Shown one piece after another: positions 1-8,825 of a stretch of DNA of 64,000 nucleotides. The notes below the pieces were generated by a model. It searched no databases. It had not been told where the DNA came from and saw only the letters and a list, made by a program, of their open reading frames with translations. Position 1 is the stretch's first letter. Each line of letters begins with the position of its first letter. The translations under genes and the position numbers were made by a program. Origin of the DNA: Phycisphaerales bacterium (GTDB taxonomy: Bacteria > Planctomycetota > Phycisphaerae > Phycisphaerales > SM1A02); assembly GCA_029260575.1 (NCBI GenBank), contig JAJDDB010000009.1, positions 248,001 through 312,000 of the forward strand, in the 5' to 3' direction.

Positions 1-1
1 A

Positions 2-262
2 TGGGAAGTCTTCGGCCGATACGAGTGGGGCATGGCGGATTCAAAGAACGATCTGTTTGCGAACCCCAACGATCTGTCGATTCTCACGTTCGGTGCGAAT
101 TACTACTTCGACGGTCACAGCGCCAAGTGGACCACCGACATCGGATTTGCGCTGAACGAAATCAGTGATGAATGGGACTTCAATCTCACTGGCTACCGAC
201 TACAGACCACCGCCTCTGCCCCCCAGATCGTCTTCCGCACTCAATTCCAGTTGCTGTTCTGA
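2..262 (+). CDS. Phosphate-selective porin O/P family, C-terminal fragment
   Basis: The reading frame is open from the window edge to a TGA at 260-262, so only the last 86 residues are present. It alternates short amphipathic strands (LSILTFGANYYF, WDFNLTGYRLQ) and ends in RTQFQLLF, with the terminal Phe that BAM-assembled outer-membrane barrels carry. The LSIL...NYYF...G pattern followed by a QLLF end is typical of the OprO/OprP (porin O and P) family. Expected role: anion or phosphate channel in the outer membrane. The start codon and most of the barrel lie outside the window. It is convergent with the L,D-transpeptidase gene, leaving 78 bp between them. Confidence 0.7.
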   Translation, partial: WEVFGRYEWGMADSKNDLFANPNDLSILTFGANYYFDGHSAKWTTDIGFALNEISDEWDFNLTGYRLQTTASAPQIVFRTQFQLLF

Positions 263-340
263 CGTGTGTGTTGCGCAGCACTCTGTTGCTGCAACACCTG
301 CGCGAACGATGTCATCACATGTCGCTGTTGTGGAAGGCGC

Positions 341-1639
341 TTACGGCACGATCCGTACAAGACTCGCTTCTTCGACAAGCACTTCGTATACCAATTCGAC
401 ATCCGAATCACCCAGACGCACACATCCCATCGATGCCTGCTGCCCGATGCTGTTTGGTTCGGATGTGCCATGGATGCCGTAGCCGATGACATCGGCTAGT
501 GCCCGATCAACACCTTCCAGGCCGATCCAGTATTCACCGATCGGATTTGTCGGGTCTTCCGCGTCAAACGCTTCGCCGGTACGCGGATTCACCCACGCAG
601 GATTGATCGCTTTGGACTTGGGCTTCACACGAAACAGTCCCTCCGGGGTTGAGTTGTACTGACCAAGCCCCACATCCAGACTGCATACGAATACCTGCTG
701 TGCCCCATCGCCGAGATACAGATCCAGTCGGAAATCGCTCTTGTCAACTACAGCATGAAACGGACCGGTGATCAGTTTCAGCCGCTGCCCGACACGAATG
801 CGCTTGGGGTCGACGCGGTTGATGCGGGCTGCAAATCGCCAGTCTGTTTGCACACTCGTTGTGCGAACGATTTTCTGAAGGTAATCGCCGCTTTGCACGG
901 TATAGGCAATCGCAAACGGATCGCCCGGCACGATCGTCGGGCTGAAAACGAGCATGTCATTGAGGTCGGTCAGCGTGGCGCGAATCTCCCGCCGCTGCGC
1001 GTCACTGACCTGCGGGCTTTGCAGCGCTTGCGAAAGTGTCAAACGCGCTTCGATTGGCTGCGTCTGCACCTTCGACATCGCATCACGAATCAGCCGGTCG
1101 ATAGAACTGTTGCCGGTCGGAATTCTCGGCTGCTGCTCGTCCCGGGCTTGTGTTGCGGGTGGCTGCGGCTGCGCAATGGTCTCTCGTGACTGATCATGCG
1201 CCTGGGCGTCGGCGTGCTCTTCAAACGAATCTGCGATGCGCAGGCCGTCGGGCGATTCTCCGGTGAGCGTGCTCGGCAGCGGTTCGCCCATGACAAGCAT
1301 TGAAGTCGCAGCAGCCATCGGCGGCTGCTGGGGAGCGCGGGTTGCGTCGATCTCGTGCGTTCGGTCTGTGGACGCTGCCGGCCCTTCAGTCAGTGCATCG
1401 CGCGGCACCAACGTGTCGCTGGCAGGATGTGCTGCGTTTGCATTCACGTTATCGACAGCTCTGTCGTTTTGCGCGACCGACTCGCCGGTGCGCGATGCCG
1501 GCCAGAACCACCAGGCGACGACTGCAAGCCCACCGATCGTGAGCACCAGCAGCAATCGGCGAGCCCCGCGATTTCGCCTGCGGCTGTACATGTGGCTGCG
1601 GCGGCTGGTCGGACGAGCGGACTGACTGGGCAATGGCAT
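341..1639 (-). CDS. L,D-transpeptidase (YkuD) with LysM domain
   Basis: Expected to make 3-3 peptidoglycan cross-links or attach proteins to peptidoglycan in the periplasm. An Arg-rich N-terminus is followed by a membrane anchor (about residues 26-45, RRLLLVLTIGGLAVVAWWFW) and a long low-complexity linker. A LysM-like segment (TVQSGDYLQKIV to VGQRLKLI) leads into a C-terminal YkuD domain. The catalytic signature is visible: GIHGTSEP with His390, then SMGCVR with Cys406 and Arg408. The position before GC is Met where many homologues have His. The frame stays open up to 1891, but the start at 1639 is preferred because GGGAG lies about 8 bases upstream and the extension has no family resemblance. 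It gives 432 residues. Confidence 0.85.
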   Translation of the reverse strand: MPLPSQSARPTSRRSHMYSRRRNRGARRLLLVLTIGGLAVVAWWFWPASRTGESVAQNDRAVDNVNANAAHPASDTLVPRDALTEGPAASTDRTHEIDATRAPQQPPMAAATSMLVMGEPLPSTLTGESPDGLRIADSFEEHADAQAHDQSRETIAQPQPPATQARDEQQPRIPTGNSSIDRLIRDAMSKVQTQPIEARLTLSQALQSPQVSDAQRREIRATLTDLNDMLVFSPTIVPGDPFAIAYTVQSGDYLQKIVRTTSVQTDWRFAARINRVDPKRIRVGQRLKLITGPFHAVVDKSDFRLDLYLGDGAQQVFVCSLDVGLGQYNSTPEGLFRVKPKSKAINPAWVNPRTGEAFDAEDPTNPIGEYWIGLEGVDRALADVIGYGIHGTSEPNSIGQQASMGCVRLGDSDVELVYEVLVEEASLVRIVP

Positions 1640-1987
1640 GATGAACTCCCAAGTGGCTTTCGGGCGCAGTGCAAAACGCAACGCTGCTGCCTGTTCATAC
1701 GGCAGCAACACGAGCTTCGCGCCAATCTGCACGAAGACCGTGTTCAGCATTCGATTTCGAGGTTCAATTCTCGCCTGCAGCGCAATTCCATGCCCGCCAA
1801 TGTCCGCTGATGACACAGCAGTCCACAATCCGAGCAACGCAGGCACAAGCCATGTCGTGTACCCCGGCCCCTTGCAGCGCAGCAAGAGCAAGTGCGTCCG
1901 CTACATCAACCCGCGGGGCCATCGAATTGCATCACAGTCTTTTAGCGCACACGTGCCACAGCGAACAGCCAAATGCGAACAGTCAAG

Positions 1988-2602
1988 TCAATGCTTCGGC
2001 CGCATGCGCAGCCGGGCCGGTCCCGTCGTCGTCCGACGATCCGTCACCACCTGATCCATCGCAGCGTCATGGGCATCGCGCGGCACCGACTGCACGATTT
2101 GCTCGTCGAAGCAGATTCCGACCCGCGTCGTTCTGCGGCTCAGGCGCTCAAGAAATCGGTCATAAAACCCGCCGCCACGGCCGAGACGATTGCCCTGCGT
2201 GTCAAAGGCAAGTCCGGGCACAACAATCAGGTCGATCGTGCTGACCGGAATCGGCCGGCCCTTGCGCGGTCGGCGCAGACCCCGCTCGTCAAGTTCCATC
2301 TGTTCATCATCAAACGTCGTCGCTTCAACCGCGTACATGTCCTCGCGCCGCCAATCCACATACGGCACACACACATTCTTGGCGGTCTGGAAACATCGGA
2401 TCGCGGCCGAGGTCAGGTCCAGTTCATCAGGCAAGGGCATATACAACATCACCACCAGCGCGCGATCGAACGCATCAAGTTCGGACAGACGCTTGCATGC
2501 TTTCATTGAACAACTGCGGCGCTGCGACTGCGACATTGCCTTGAGTACAGATCGCATTGAATTGCGGAGTTCAGTCTTCGAGATGTTCGGTTGCTCTTGC
2601 AT
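1988..2602 (-). CDS. 5-formyltetrahydrofolate cyclo-ligase
   Basis: Converts 5-formyl-THF to 5,10-methenyl-THF using ATP in cytosolic one-carbon metabolism. The 204-residue length fits the family. The C-terminal signature is clear: VPGLAFDTQGNRLGRGGGFYD is the conserved G-x-AFD...RLG-GGGYYD block, and HDAAMDQVVTD matches the end motif with the catalytic Asp. The N-terminus carries the usual K-x-x-LR-x-x-R pattern (SKTELRNSMRSVL). The start lies inside the end of rarA (32 bp overlap, different frame), so the two are probably co-transcribed and translationally coupled. Confidence 0.93.
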   Translation of the reverse strand: MQEQPNISKTELRNSMRSVLKAMSQSQRRSCSMKACKRLSELDAFDRALVVMLYMPLPDELDLTSAAIRCFQTAKNVCVPYVDWRREDMYAVEATTFDDEQMELDERGLRRPRKGRPIPVSTIDLIVVPGLAFDTQGNRLGRGGGFYDRFLERLSRRTTRVGICFDEQIVQSVPRDAHDAAMDQVVTDRRTTTGPARLRMRPKH

Positions 2603-4031
2603 GGTCGGCTCTTCCCGCCCCGACCTCTTTATTCGGACATTTGCCGTCCGGCTGTTTGCCTGATCTCAGACTATTGAGGTATTCGCGGAAAACCGCCTCG
2701 CGGCCTCGATCAGTTGGCACATAAAAGACACGATCGACGCCGAGATATTCCTGATCAGCAAATCCGCCGGCCTGTTTGTGTGGATCGACATACCCGCTGC
2801 CGTGTCCAAGTTCCTTGGCCCCGGCATAATGCGCATCGCGCAGCGCCTTGGGCACGGGAATCGTCCGGCCTTCGCGAACATCTTTCGCTGCAGCCCAGAT
2901 TGCGTTTGCACTGGCCTTGGATTTCGGCGCACAGCACATGTAAATCGCTGCCTGGGCCAGTGTCAGCTGACACTCCGGCATTCCGATGCGCTCGGTAATG
3001 CTGTACGCAGCAGCGGCGATCTGAATCGCCTGTGGGTCTGCGTTGCCGATGTCTTCACTGGCGAGGATCGCAATCCGCCGAGCGATGAAGCGCGGATCTT
3101 CGCCTGCTTCAAGCATGCGCGCCAGCCAGTACACCGCAGCATCCGGGTCACTACCTCGCATGGATTTGATGAACGCGCTGATGACGTCGTAATGCTCATC
3201 ACCCGTGCCGTCGTACACAATCGCCTTGCGCTGCATCGAATCTTCAGCAGCTGCCCGGTCGATCTTGATTGTTGCCGCCGCATCATCTTCCGCCGCGTGC
3301 CTTGCCCCCTCTGCCTGAGGCGAGGGGCTGGGGGTGAGGTGATCTCCACCCCCGCTCGACAACACCGCAACTTCCAACCCCGAAAGCGCCCGTCGCGCAT
3401 CCCCATCCGACATCCGCGCCCATGCATCAACCGCATCATCATCAACACGCAAACTGAGATTGCCGTACCCGCGCTCGGGATCAGCAATCGCCCGCCGAAG
3501 CAGATCGCGCACATCCGCTTCACCAAGCGGCTCAAACTGAAACAGTGTCGACCGACTCACTAGCGCGCTGTTGATCGTGAAATACGGATTCTCCGTCGTC
3601 GCGCCGATCAATGTGATCAGGCCGTTCTCGACATCGCCCAGCAGCACATCCTGCTGATTCCGGCTGAAGCGATGAATCTCATCGAGAAACAACACCGACC
3701 GTGTGCCATATTCCTCCAGCCGTCGGGCAGCATCAGCAATCACCGCGCGAACTTCCTTCACGCCGATCATCGCTGCGTTGCCCCGTGCAAAATGCCGACC
3801 CTGCTGGTTGGCGATAATCTCCGCAAGCGTGGTCTTGCCCGTGCCCGGCGGCCCCCAGAAGATCACGCTCGTAAGCCGATCCGCAGCCAGCATCCGCCGA
3901 AGCAGTTTGCCTTCACCTAGAAAATGCCCCTGGCCGAAGAATTCTTCCAGCGTTCGAGGCCGCATCCGCACAGCCAGCGGCTCAACCGCTGCCCGTCGTT
4001 TCTGTCGCTGATCCTGCCAAAGGTCGGTCAT
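2571..4031 (-). CDS. rarA: Replication-associated recombination protein A (RarA/MgsA), AAA+ ATPase
   Basis: Acts at stalled replication forks with SSB. The 486 residues begin with LAVRMRPRTLEEFFGQ, the clamp-loader-like lead-in. Walker A is GPPGTGKTT (about 60-68), Walker B is LFLDEIH (about 114-120), and sensor 1 is GATTEN. The C-terminal tetramerisation region is recognisable (ISAFIKSMRGSDPDAAVYWLARML; GNADPQA). Residues about 226-248 form a foreign-looking insertion (HLTPSPSPQAEG) encoded by a hairpin repeat. It lies in the linker after the AAA+ lid and should be tolerated. The C-terminal tail (PDGKCPNKEVG...) is variable. First gene of a two-gene operon with the cyclo-ligase. Confidence 0.95.
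   Translation of the reverse strand: MTDLWQDQRQKRRAAVEPLAVRMRPRTLEEFFGQGHFLGEGKLLRRMLAADRLTSVIFWGPPGTGKTTLAEIIANQQGRHFARGNAAMIGVKEVRAVIADAARRLEEYGTRSVLFLDEIHRFSRNQQDVLLGDVENGLITLIGATTENPYFTINSALVSRSTLFQFEPLGEADVRDLLRRAIADPERGYGNLSLRVDDDAVDAWARMSDGDARRALSGLEVAVLSSGGGDHLTPSPSPQAEGARHAAEDDAAATIKIDRAAAEDSMQRKAIVYDGTGDEHYDVISAFIKSMRGSDPDAAVYWLARMLEAGEDPRFIARRIAILASEDIGNADPQAIQIAAAAYSITERIGMPECQLTLAQAAIYMCCAPKSKASANAIWAAAKDVREGRTIPVPKALRDAHYAGAKELGHGSGYVDPHKQAGGFADQEYLGVDRVFYVPTDRGREAVFREYLNSLRSGKQPDGKCPNKEVGAGRADHARATEHLED
3303..3341. repeat. Intragenic GC-rich palindromic repeat inserted in frame in rarA
   Basis: A hairpin (arms 3306-3311 and 3322-3327, CCCCTC/GAGGGG, with an inner GCCT/AGGC stem) is followed by CTGGGGGTGAGG. 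On the coding strand this gives the peptide HLTPSPSPQAEG. The combination CTCACCCCCAGCCCCTC plus hairpin resembles short dispersed repeats present between and within genes in many bacteria, which yield LTPSPSP-type peptides. It keeps the rarA frame. No second copy was noticed in the window. Confidence 0.6.
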
Positions 4032-4226
4032 TGCTGTGGATTCTACGCCGATTCAGCCCGATAACAGACCGCATCTGATCATTTGCTACGCATTGCAGCG
4101 ACACAATCTGACTGTCACGGACTGCCGGGAAATGCGAGAATGGTCGATCCATAGGGAGCCGCAGGGCGTAGCATCTGCGATCGCGAGCCCGGCAACCGCT
4201 GACGTTCGAACTGGAGCCTGCAACAT

Positions 4227-6062
4227 ATGTGTGGAATTGTCGCGTACATCGGCCGCCGTCCCGCTCGCCCGATCCTCTTGGAAGGGCTCAAACGACTTGA
4301 ATACCGCGGTTACGACTCAGCAGGCCTGGCTGTGTTCAATGGCTCAATCGCTATTGCCAAGTCTGCCGGCCGCGTCAGCGTGCTCGAACAGAAGGTCAAC
4401 GGTCTCGGCGGCTTCGATGGAACCATCGGTATCGCCCACACACGATGGGCAACCCACGGCGAACCAAACGATACCAACGCCCACCCGCACACCGATGATG
4501 TCTCCAAAGGCCACGGCATCGCATTGATCCATAACGGCATCATCGAAAACTACGGCGTCCTCAAACAGTACCTCGAGGAAAAGGGCCATACCTTCAACTC
4601 CGACACCGACACCGAAGTGCTCACGCACCTGATCGGCGAACTGTACGACGGCGATCTCGAAGCAGCAGTGCAGGGCGCGCTGCGCGAAGTCACCGGCGCA
4701 TACGCAATTGCGGTCATCTGCAATGAACAACCCGATGTCCTCGTTGTCGCACGAAAGGGTTCGCCGTTGATGGTCGGCGTCGGCAAGGATGAATACATCG
4801 TCGCGTCCGACAGCAGCGCCATCGTCGCCCACACGACGCAGGCTTTCACGCTCGATGATTACACAGTCGCAAAACTGACGCGCGATTCCTTCCGCACAAC
4901 CACAGTCGACAATGTTCCGCTGACCCCGCAGATTCGCGAACTCGAATTTGATCTCGACCAGATCGAACTCGGCAGGTTTTCGCATTACATGGAAAAGGAA
5001 ATCCATGAGCAGCCGGACTCACTGCGCCGCTGCCTGAAGGGGCGCACAGACACCCGCGAAGGGCAGGTCGTGCTCGGCGGTATTGCTGAATACGCACGTG
5101 ATCTCGTCAAAGCCCGCAGAATCATATTCGTCGGCCAGGGGACGGCACTGCACGCTTCCATGGTTGGTGAATACCTCATGGAAGACCTGGCGAAGATTCC
5201 CACCGAGGTCGAATTTGCCAGTGAATTCCGGTATCGCAATCCGATTCTCGAAGACGGCACCGTCGTCATAGCAGTCAGTCAGTCCGGCGAAACCGCTGAC
5301 ACACTCGCAGCCATCACTGAAGCCAAACAGCGCGGCGCGCTTACGCTCGGCGTCGTCAATGTTGTCGGTTCCACAATCGCCCGCGATACAGATGCAGGTG
5401 TGTATCTGCGCGTCGGCCCGGAAATCGGCGTCGCGTCAACCAAAGCGTTCATCGGCCAGGTCATGGTCACCACGCTGCTGGCCACGTTCATCGGCCGCCG
5501 CCGTTTCCTCTCCGCTGATTATGTTTCGCAACTTCTTACCAGTCTCGAAGCATTGCCCGATCATGTTGAAAAAGCCCTCCAACTCAGTGAGGAAATCAAA
5601 GATGCAACATCGCGCTACGTTGAGCGCGAGAACTGGCTCTTCCTCGGCCGCGGTCACAACTACCCGGTTGCTTTGGAAGGCGCATTGAAACTCAAGGAAA
5701 TAAGTTACATTCACGCAGAGGGAATGCCCGCTGCGGAAATGAAGCATGGCCCCATCGCATTGATCGATGATGGCATGCCCGTCGTCTTCGTCGCCACCAA
5801 GAACAGCCAATACGAAAAAGTGATTTCCAATATCGAAGAAGTGCGCAGCCGTGGCGGACACGTCATCGCTGTCGCAACCGAAGGCGATAATGCGATTCGC
5901 AAGGTTGCTGAGGAAGTGTTCTACGTGCCGGATGTACCCGAGCCGCTGCAGCCGATGCTGACCGTCGTGCCGCTGCAGATGTTGGCCTACCACGCAGCAG
6001 TCCTGCGCGGCAAGGATGTGGACAAACCCCGCAACCTCGCCAAAAGCGTCACGGTGGAGTGA
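4227..6062 (+). CDS. glmS: Glutamine--fructose-6-phosphate aminotransferase (isomerizing)
   Basis: Makes glucosamine-6-phosphate from fructose-6-phosphate and glutamine, the entry step to UDP-GlcNAc for peptidoglycan and surface polysaccharides. Length 611 is normal. It starts MCGIVAYIG, giving the N-terminal nucleophile Cys after Met removal, and has HTRWATHG and NGIIENY of the class II glutaminase domain. Two SIS domains follow (VGQGTALHASMVGEY..., SQSGETADT, VASTKAFIGQ; LGRGHNYPVALEGALKLKEISYIHAE). The canonical C-terminus PRNLAKSVTVE is present. GGAG sits about 10 bases before the ATG. Divergent from rarA across 195 bp; no glmS ribozyme core was recognised there. Confidence 0.97.
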   Translation: MCGIVAYIGRRPARPILLEGLKRLEYRGYDSAGLAVFNGSIAIAKSAGRVSVLEQKVNGLGGFDGTIGIAHTRWATHGEPNDTNAHPHTDDVSKGHGIALIHNGIIENYGVLKQYLEEKGHTFNSDTDTEVLTHLIGELYDGDLEAAVQGALREVTGAYAIAVICNEQPDVLVVARKGSPLMVGVGKDEYIVASDSSAIVAHTTQAFTLDDYTVAKLTRDSFRTTTVDNVPLTPQIRELEFDLDQIELGRFSHYMEKEIHEQPDSLRRCLKGRTDTREGQVVLGGIAEYARDLVKARRIIFVGQGTALHASMVGEYLMEDLAKIPTEVEFASEFRYRNPILEDGTVVIAVSQSGETADTLAAITEAKQRGALTLGVVNVVGSTIARDTDAGVYLRVGPEIGVASTKAFIGQVMVTTLLATFIGRRRFLSADYVSQLLTSLEALPDHVEKALQLSEEIKDATSRYVERENWLFLGRGHNYPVALEGALKLKEISYIHAEGMPAAEMKHGPIALIDDGMPVVFVATKNSQYEKVISNIEEVRSRGGHVIAVATEGDNAIRKVAEEVFYVPDVPEPLQPMLTVVPLQMLAYHAAVLRGKDVDKPRNLAKSVTVE

Positions 6063-6191
6063 TCCTTCGTACACACATACATTCACGAACGCGCCACGCG
6101 GCAGGGCATGCTTCAGCGTGCCAATCGACCATCGGTCGATGAAAAGCGCATTTCAACACACAAAGCGCAGATCATGACATCACAATCGCCA

Positions 6192-7406
6192 TCACTCCGC
6201 CCGGCGTTTCACCGCGCCGCGATTCAGTGAGCCATCCACGCCACGTCGCGCATCACCATCATCATGCCGTTCGCGCTGCGCCAATGACGACGCAGTTGCT
6301 GCTGGCGTCTCCGCCACAACCGCCGGCTCGTCGAGCGTATCGAAATACGCGTTCACAATCGTGATCACATCTTCCCAACCGCTGTGGCCGTACGGCTCGC
6401 CGAACCATGATTCCATCGCCCGCAACCGTCGCTGCTCGCGTGCGCGACTTGTATGGTGAAACGTCACCCACGCAGCCCCGCGCTCCGTAACCGAATCGCG
6501 AATGCCGCCGCGCATCGTCCAGTCAAACTGTGCGGGGTTATCCGCTTCACTGAAATGCGCAGAGATGAACGGCTTGAGCAATCCGCTGCCCCAGCGCTCC
6601 CATGTGGATTCGTTCCACACCCAGCCGTGATTGTCCAGAAATACCAGTAGCGGCGGTTCAATACGATTGCCAATTCGCACCGGCCGCGTCAGATTCAGAT
6701 AAAACTTCAGCCCGGCGTAATTCGATGCAAGATCAGCATTGGAATACGTACCTGATGGAATCCTGCCGTAGATGCCGTCTTCCTGGCCGATGCCGCCATC
6801 AACTGCTTCATAAAAACACTCGCGTTTGCTCGCGCCGTCCTCTTCTTCATCAATGAAATCTTCGTAGTATTCATACCCCTGCTGCAGCATGTGGCCGAAC
6901 TTGTCCGTCCCGGTATACACGCCGTACGTCTTCACCGTCGGGACAATGCCCACAACATTCAGCGGCCGCGAGAATGCCGAACCGGAATAGATCGATTCAC
7001 CGAAACCGGTTTCATAGATTGCCGGCCGCTCGGGATATGTTTCCGCTGCGCCCTGAATCAGTTTCTCGATGCGCACTTCGGGAAAGCCGCGTCCGATTGC
7101 GAGATACAGTTGATGCGCAAGGTATTTGCCATCGGACATTCGGTCGATTTCGCGCAGGCGATAGCGCTTGCCCGGCTTGGTCGTTGAGATTTCCGCTTTG
7201 TATTTGTTGTCTTTGATCGCAGCGTTGGCCTGTTCGACAATCGGCTGCAGGTGTTCCCATACAATCCAGCTCACCTCGCCGCCGAAGTCAGTCAGTTGCT
7301 GCGGGGGCAGCGTGAACTGATCCGATTCAAGACCGTGTACAGCCGTGCATGTCAACGTCGCGCATGCAACGCCGCAGAGAAGATGGCGCACCCATCGATC
7401 GCCCAT
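6192..7406 (-). CDS. Secreted protein of unknown function
   Basis: Not recognised. The chosen start gives 404 residues with a signal peptide (MGDRWVRHLLCGVACATLTCTAVHG, cleavage near residue 25). An alternative ATG at 7451 would add 15 residues in front of the signal peptide and is less likely. The mature part is rich in aromatic residues, with blocks TGTDKFGHMLQQGYEYYEDF, SNYAGLKFYLNLTRPVRIG and NPAQFDWTMRGGIRDS. The last 45 residues are low-complexity Arg/Asp/Ala. No catalytic motif or membrane span beyond the leader is evident. It converges with glmS; the 129 bp between them contain a 7-bp hairpin (6124-6140) without a T tract. Confidence 0.6.
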   Translation of the reverse strand: MGDRWVRHLLCGVACATLTCTAVHGLESDQFTLPPQQLTDFGGEVSWIVWEHLQPIVEQANAAIKDNKYKAEISTTKPGKRYRLREIDRMSDGKYLAHQLYLAIGRGFPEVRIEKLIQGAAETYPERPAIYETGFGESIYSGSAFSRPLNVVGIVPTVKTYGVYTGTDKFGHMLQQGYEYYEDFIDEEEDGASKRECFYEAVDGGIGQEDGIYGRIPSGTYSNADLASNYAGLKFYLNLTRPVRIGNRIEPPLLVFLDNHGWVWNESTWERWGSGLLKPFISAHFSEADNPAQFDWTMRGGIRDSVTERGAAWVTFHHTSRAREQRRLRAMESWFGEPYGHSGWEDVITIVNAYFDTLDEPAVVAETPAATASSLAQRERHDDGDARRGVDGSLNRGAVKRRAE

Positions 7407-7649
7407 GTTCAGAGTCCGTTCTTCAGAATTCCCGGAAGGTGCAGCGAACATCCCACCGTCGCTGCGTTTACGAGGGGCTTTCCCCTCAACTCCAAGGGAA
7501 CCGAAAACCCGCGCGATGCAAGAGACAAGTGCAGATATTGCGCAACGTCATCACGCGCCCAACCACCCGCACGCAGCAAACGCCCGTGCAAGCCGAATCG
7601 ATGAATGTATCTTCACATCACCGGCCGTCCGATAAGTATCAACGCGCGG

Positions 7650-8825
7650 TCACTCGTCGATCAACTCGTCAAGCTCCGCTTCTGTTTGCGCGATGCGCTC
7701 GGCCAGAGCTCGCCGGGCAGGTGTGAACACTTCGATCAACACCGCGCCGCTGAGAATTGCCAGCAGAAGCGACCCATCGAGTAGTCCGCCGTGACCAGCG
7801 ATGGCAGCAACCGCAATTTGCGTCGGCCCGCATGCCATGACGCCGATCGCAAGGCGCATGGTGCGCAGTGCCCGCCGTCCGCCCAGCAGCATCGCGCCGA
7901 TGAATGCGCCCAGCCATCGTCCATCACCACTAAGTGCGACAAACAGCAGCACCGGCCAGATCGCAAAGTGTATGAACAGCTCTACTTTGATCGCAGCCAG
8001 TGCTGCCAATACCGGAAGCAGTACGAACTGCACCAACCCGTCGATCCACTGTGCATCGAGCTTTCGAATACTCTGGCCCACCAGCAGCGCAATCAAAGGC
8101 AGCGCAACCAGCAATCCGGTCATTCCGCTGATGCGCCATGCTGCATACATGGCAATGCCAACCGCAATCGTGCTTGCGACGATTCTGCTGTGGTGCAGCA
8201 AACGCGCCCCGCCGATCTCGGCTTTGTCCGCCGCTGCGATGTCGTTGCCTGTGAACTGCCACGGCCCGATCGCAACAGCTGATGACGCAAGCAGTGCTGT
8301 CGTTTGCTCAACATTCAAGAGCAGATGCAAAACCACAAACGCAATCCCACCCGGCAGCAGCGCACTCCATCCGCCGATTGTCAGGCTTTGTACGAGTTGC
8401 GGTTTCGCACCATGCAAACCGCGCGGTCCGGTCGCTGTACCAAGCAGAACCAGCCCCACAACAAATAGCGTTGCAACACGAATCGGTTGCTGATGTTCCC
8501 ATTGCGTAGCATCCCGCGCTGCATGCAGTTGTTGCAGACTTTCAATCGCAGCATCATCAAGACCAGTTCCGGCTGCTGCGAGATGTTCATATGCTTGCCG
8601 CGCTTCAAGTTCGCGCTGTTGCGCTCGCCCGCCGATATACATCTGCTCAAACATGCTTGGCGCAAATCGTCCCAGCAGCGTCGGTCCGAGCAATACGCCT
8701 GCGCATACGCCGCCAACAACCGCCCACCCGGGACACCGAGCAGATCGCAGCAGCAATGCCGCCGCCACACTGATCGCTACAACCAGCGCTACACCCGCCC
8801 ATGCCATGACTACACTGTCACCCAT
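7650..8825 (-). CDS. Multispanning membrane protein, cation/proton antiporter-like
   Basis: About 391 residues with roughly ten hydrophobic segments, for example WAGVALVVAISVAAALLL, VLLGTATGPRGLHG and MTGLLVALPLIALLVGQSI. The fold pattern and Gly-rich helices (VCAGVLLGPTLLGRFAP near the N-terminus) resemble CPA2/Kef-type sodium or potassium/proton antiporters, where a GxLLGP motif occupies the same position. An insertion after the first helices (QQRELEARQAYEHLAAAG...) is hydrophilic. No nucleotide-binding C-terminal domain is present; the tail is short and acidic. Transport function is inferred from topology and this one motif only. Possible starts are 8885, 8825 and 8807. 8825 overlaps the start codon of divergent folP. 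Confidence 0.5.
   Translation of the reverse strand: MGDSVVMAWAGVALVVAISVAAALLLRSARCPGWAVVGGVCAGVLLGPTLLGRFAPSMFEQMYIGGRAQQRELEARQAYEHLAAAGTGLDDAAIESLQQLHAARDATQWEHQQPIRVATLFVVGLVLLGTATGPRGLHGAKPQLVQSLTIGGWSALLPGGIAFVVLHLLLNVEQTTALLASSAVAIGPWQFTGNDIAAADKAEIGGARLLHHSRIVASTIAVGIAMYAAWRISGMTGLLVALPLIALLVGQSIRKLDAQWIDGLVQFVLLPVLAALAAIKVELFIHFAIWPVLLFVALSGDGRWLGAFIGAMLLGGRRALRTMRLAIGVMACGPTQIAVAAIAGHGGLLDGSLLLAILSGAVLIEVFTPARRALAERIAQTEAELDELIDE

Noticed and set aside
1640-1891. N-terminal extension of the L,D-transpeptidase frame
   Set aside because: It is open but has no ribosome binding site or family resemblance, and the internal start at 1639 has a GGGAG site just before the membrane anchor.
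4032-4226. glmS ribozyme upstream of glmS
   Set aside because: The region is only 195 bp and shared with divergent rarA; I could not recognise the conserved core.
6124-6140. Hairpin between glmS and the convergent secreted-protein gene as terminator
   Set aside because: A 7-bp stem with a 3-base loop but no T tract on either strand, so not called as a terminator.
8653-8823. Extended N-terminus for folP
   Set aside because: It overlaps the divergent membrane-protein gene and reads as Pro/Thr/His-rich antisense text; the enzyme's conserved part starts near residue 30 of the shorter form.
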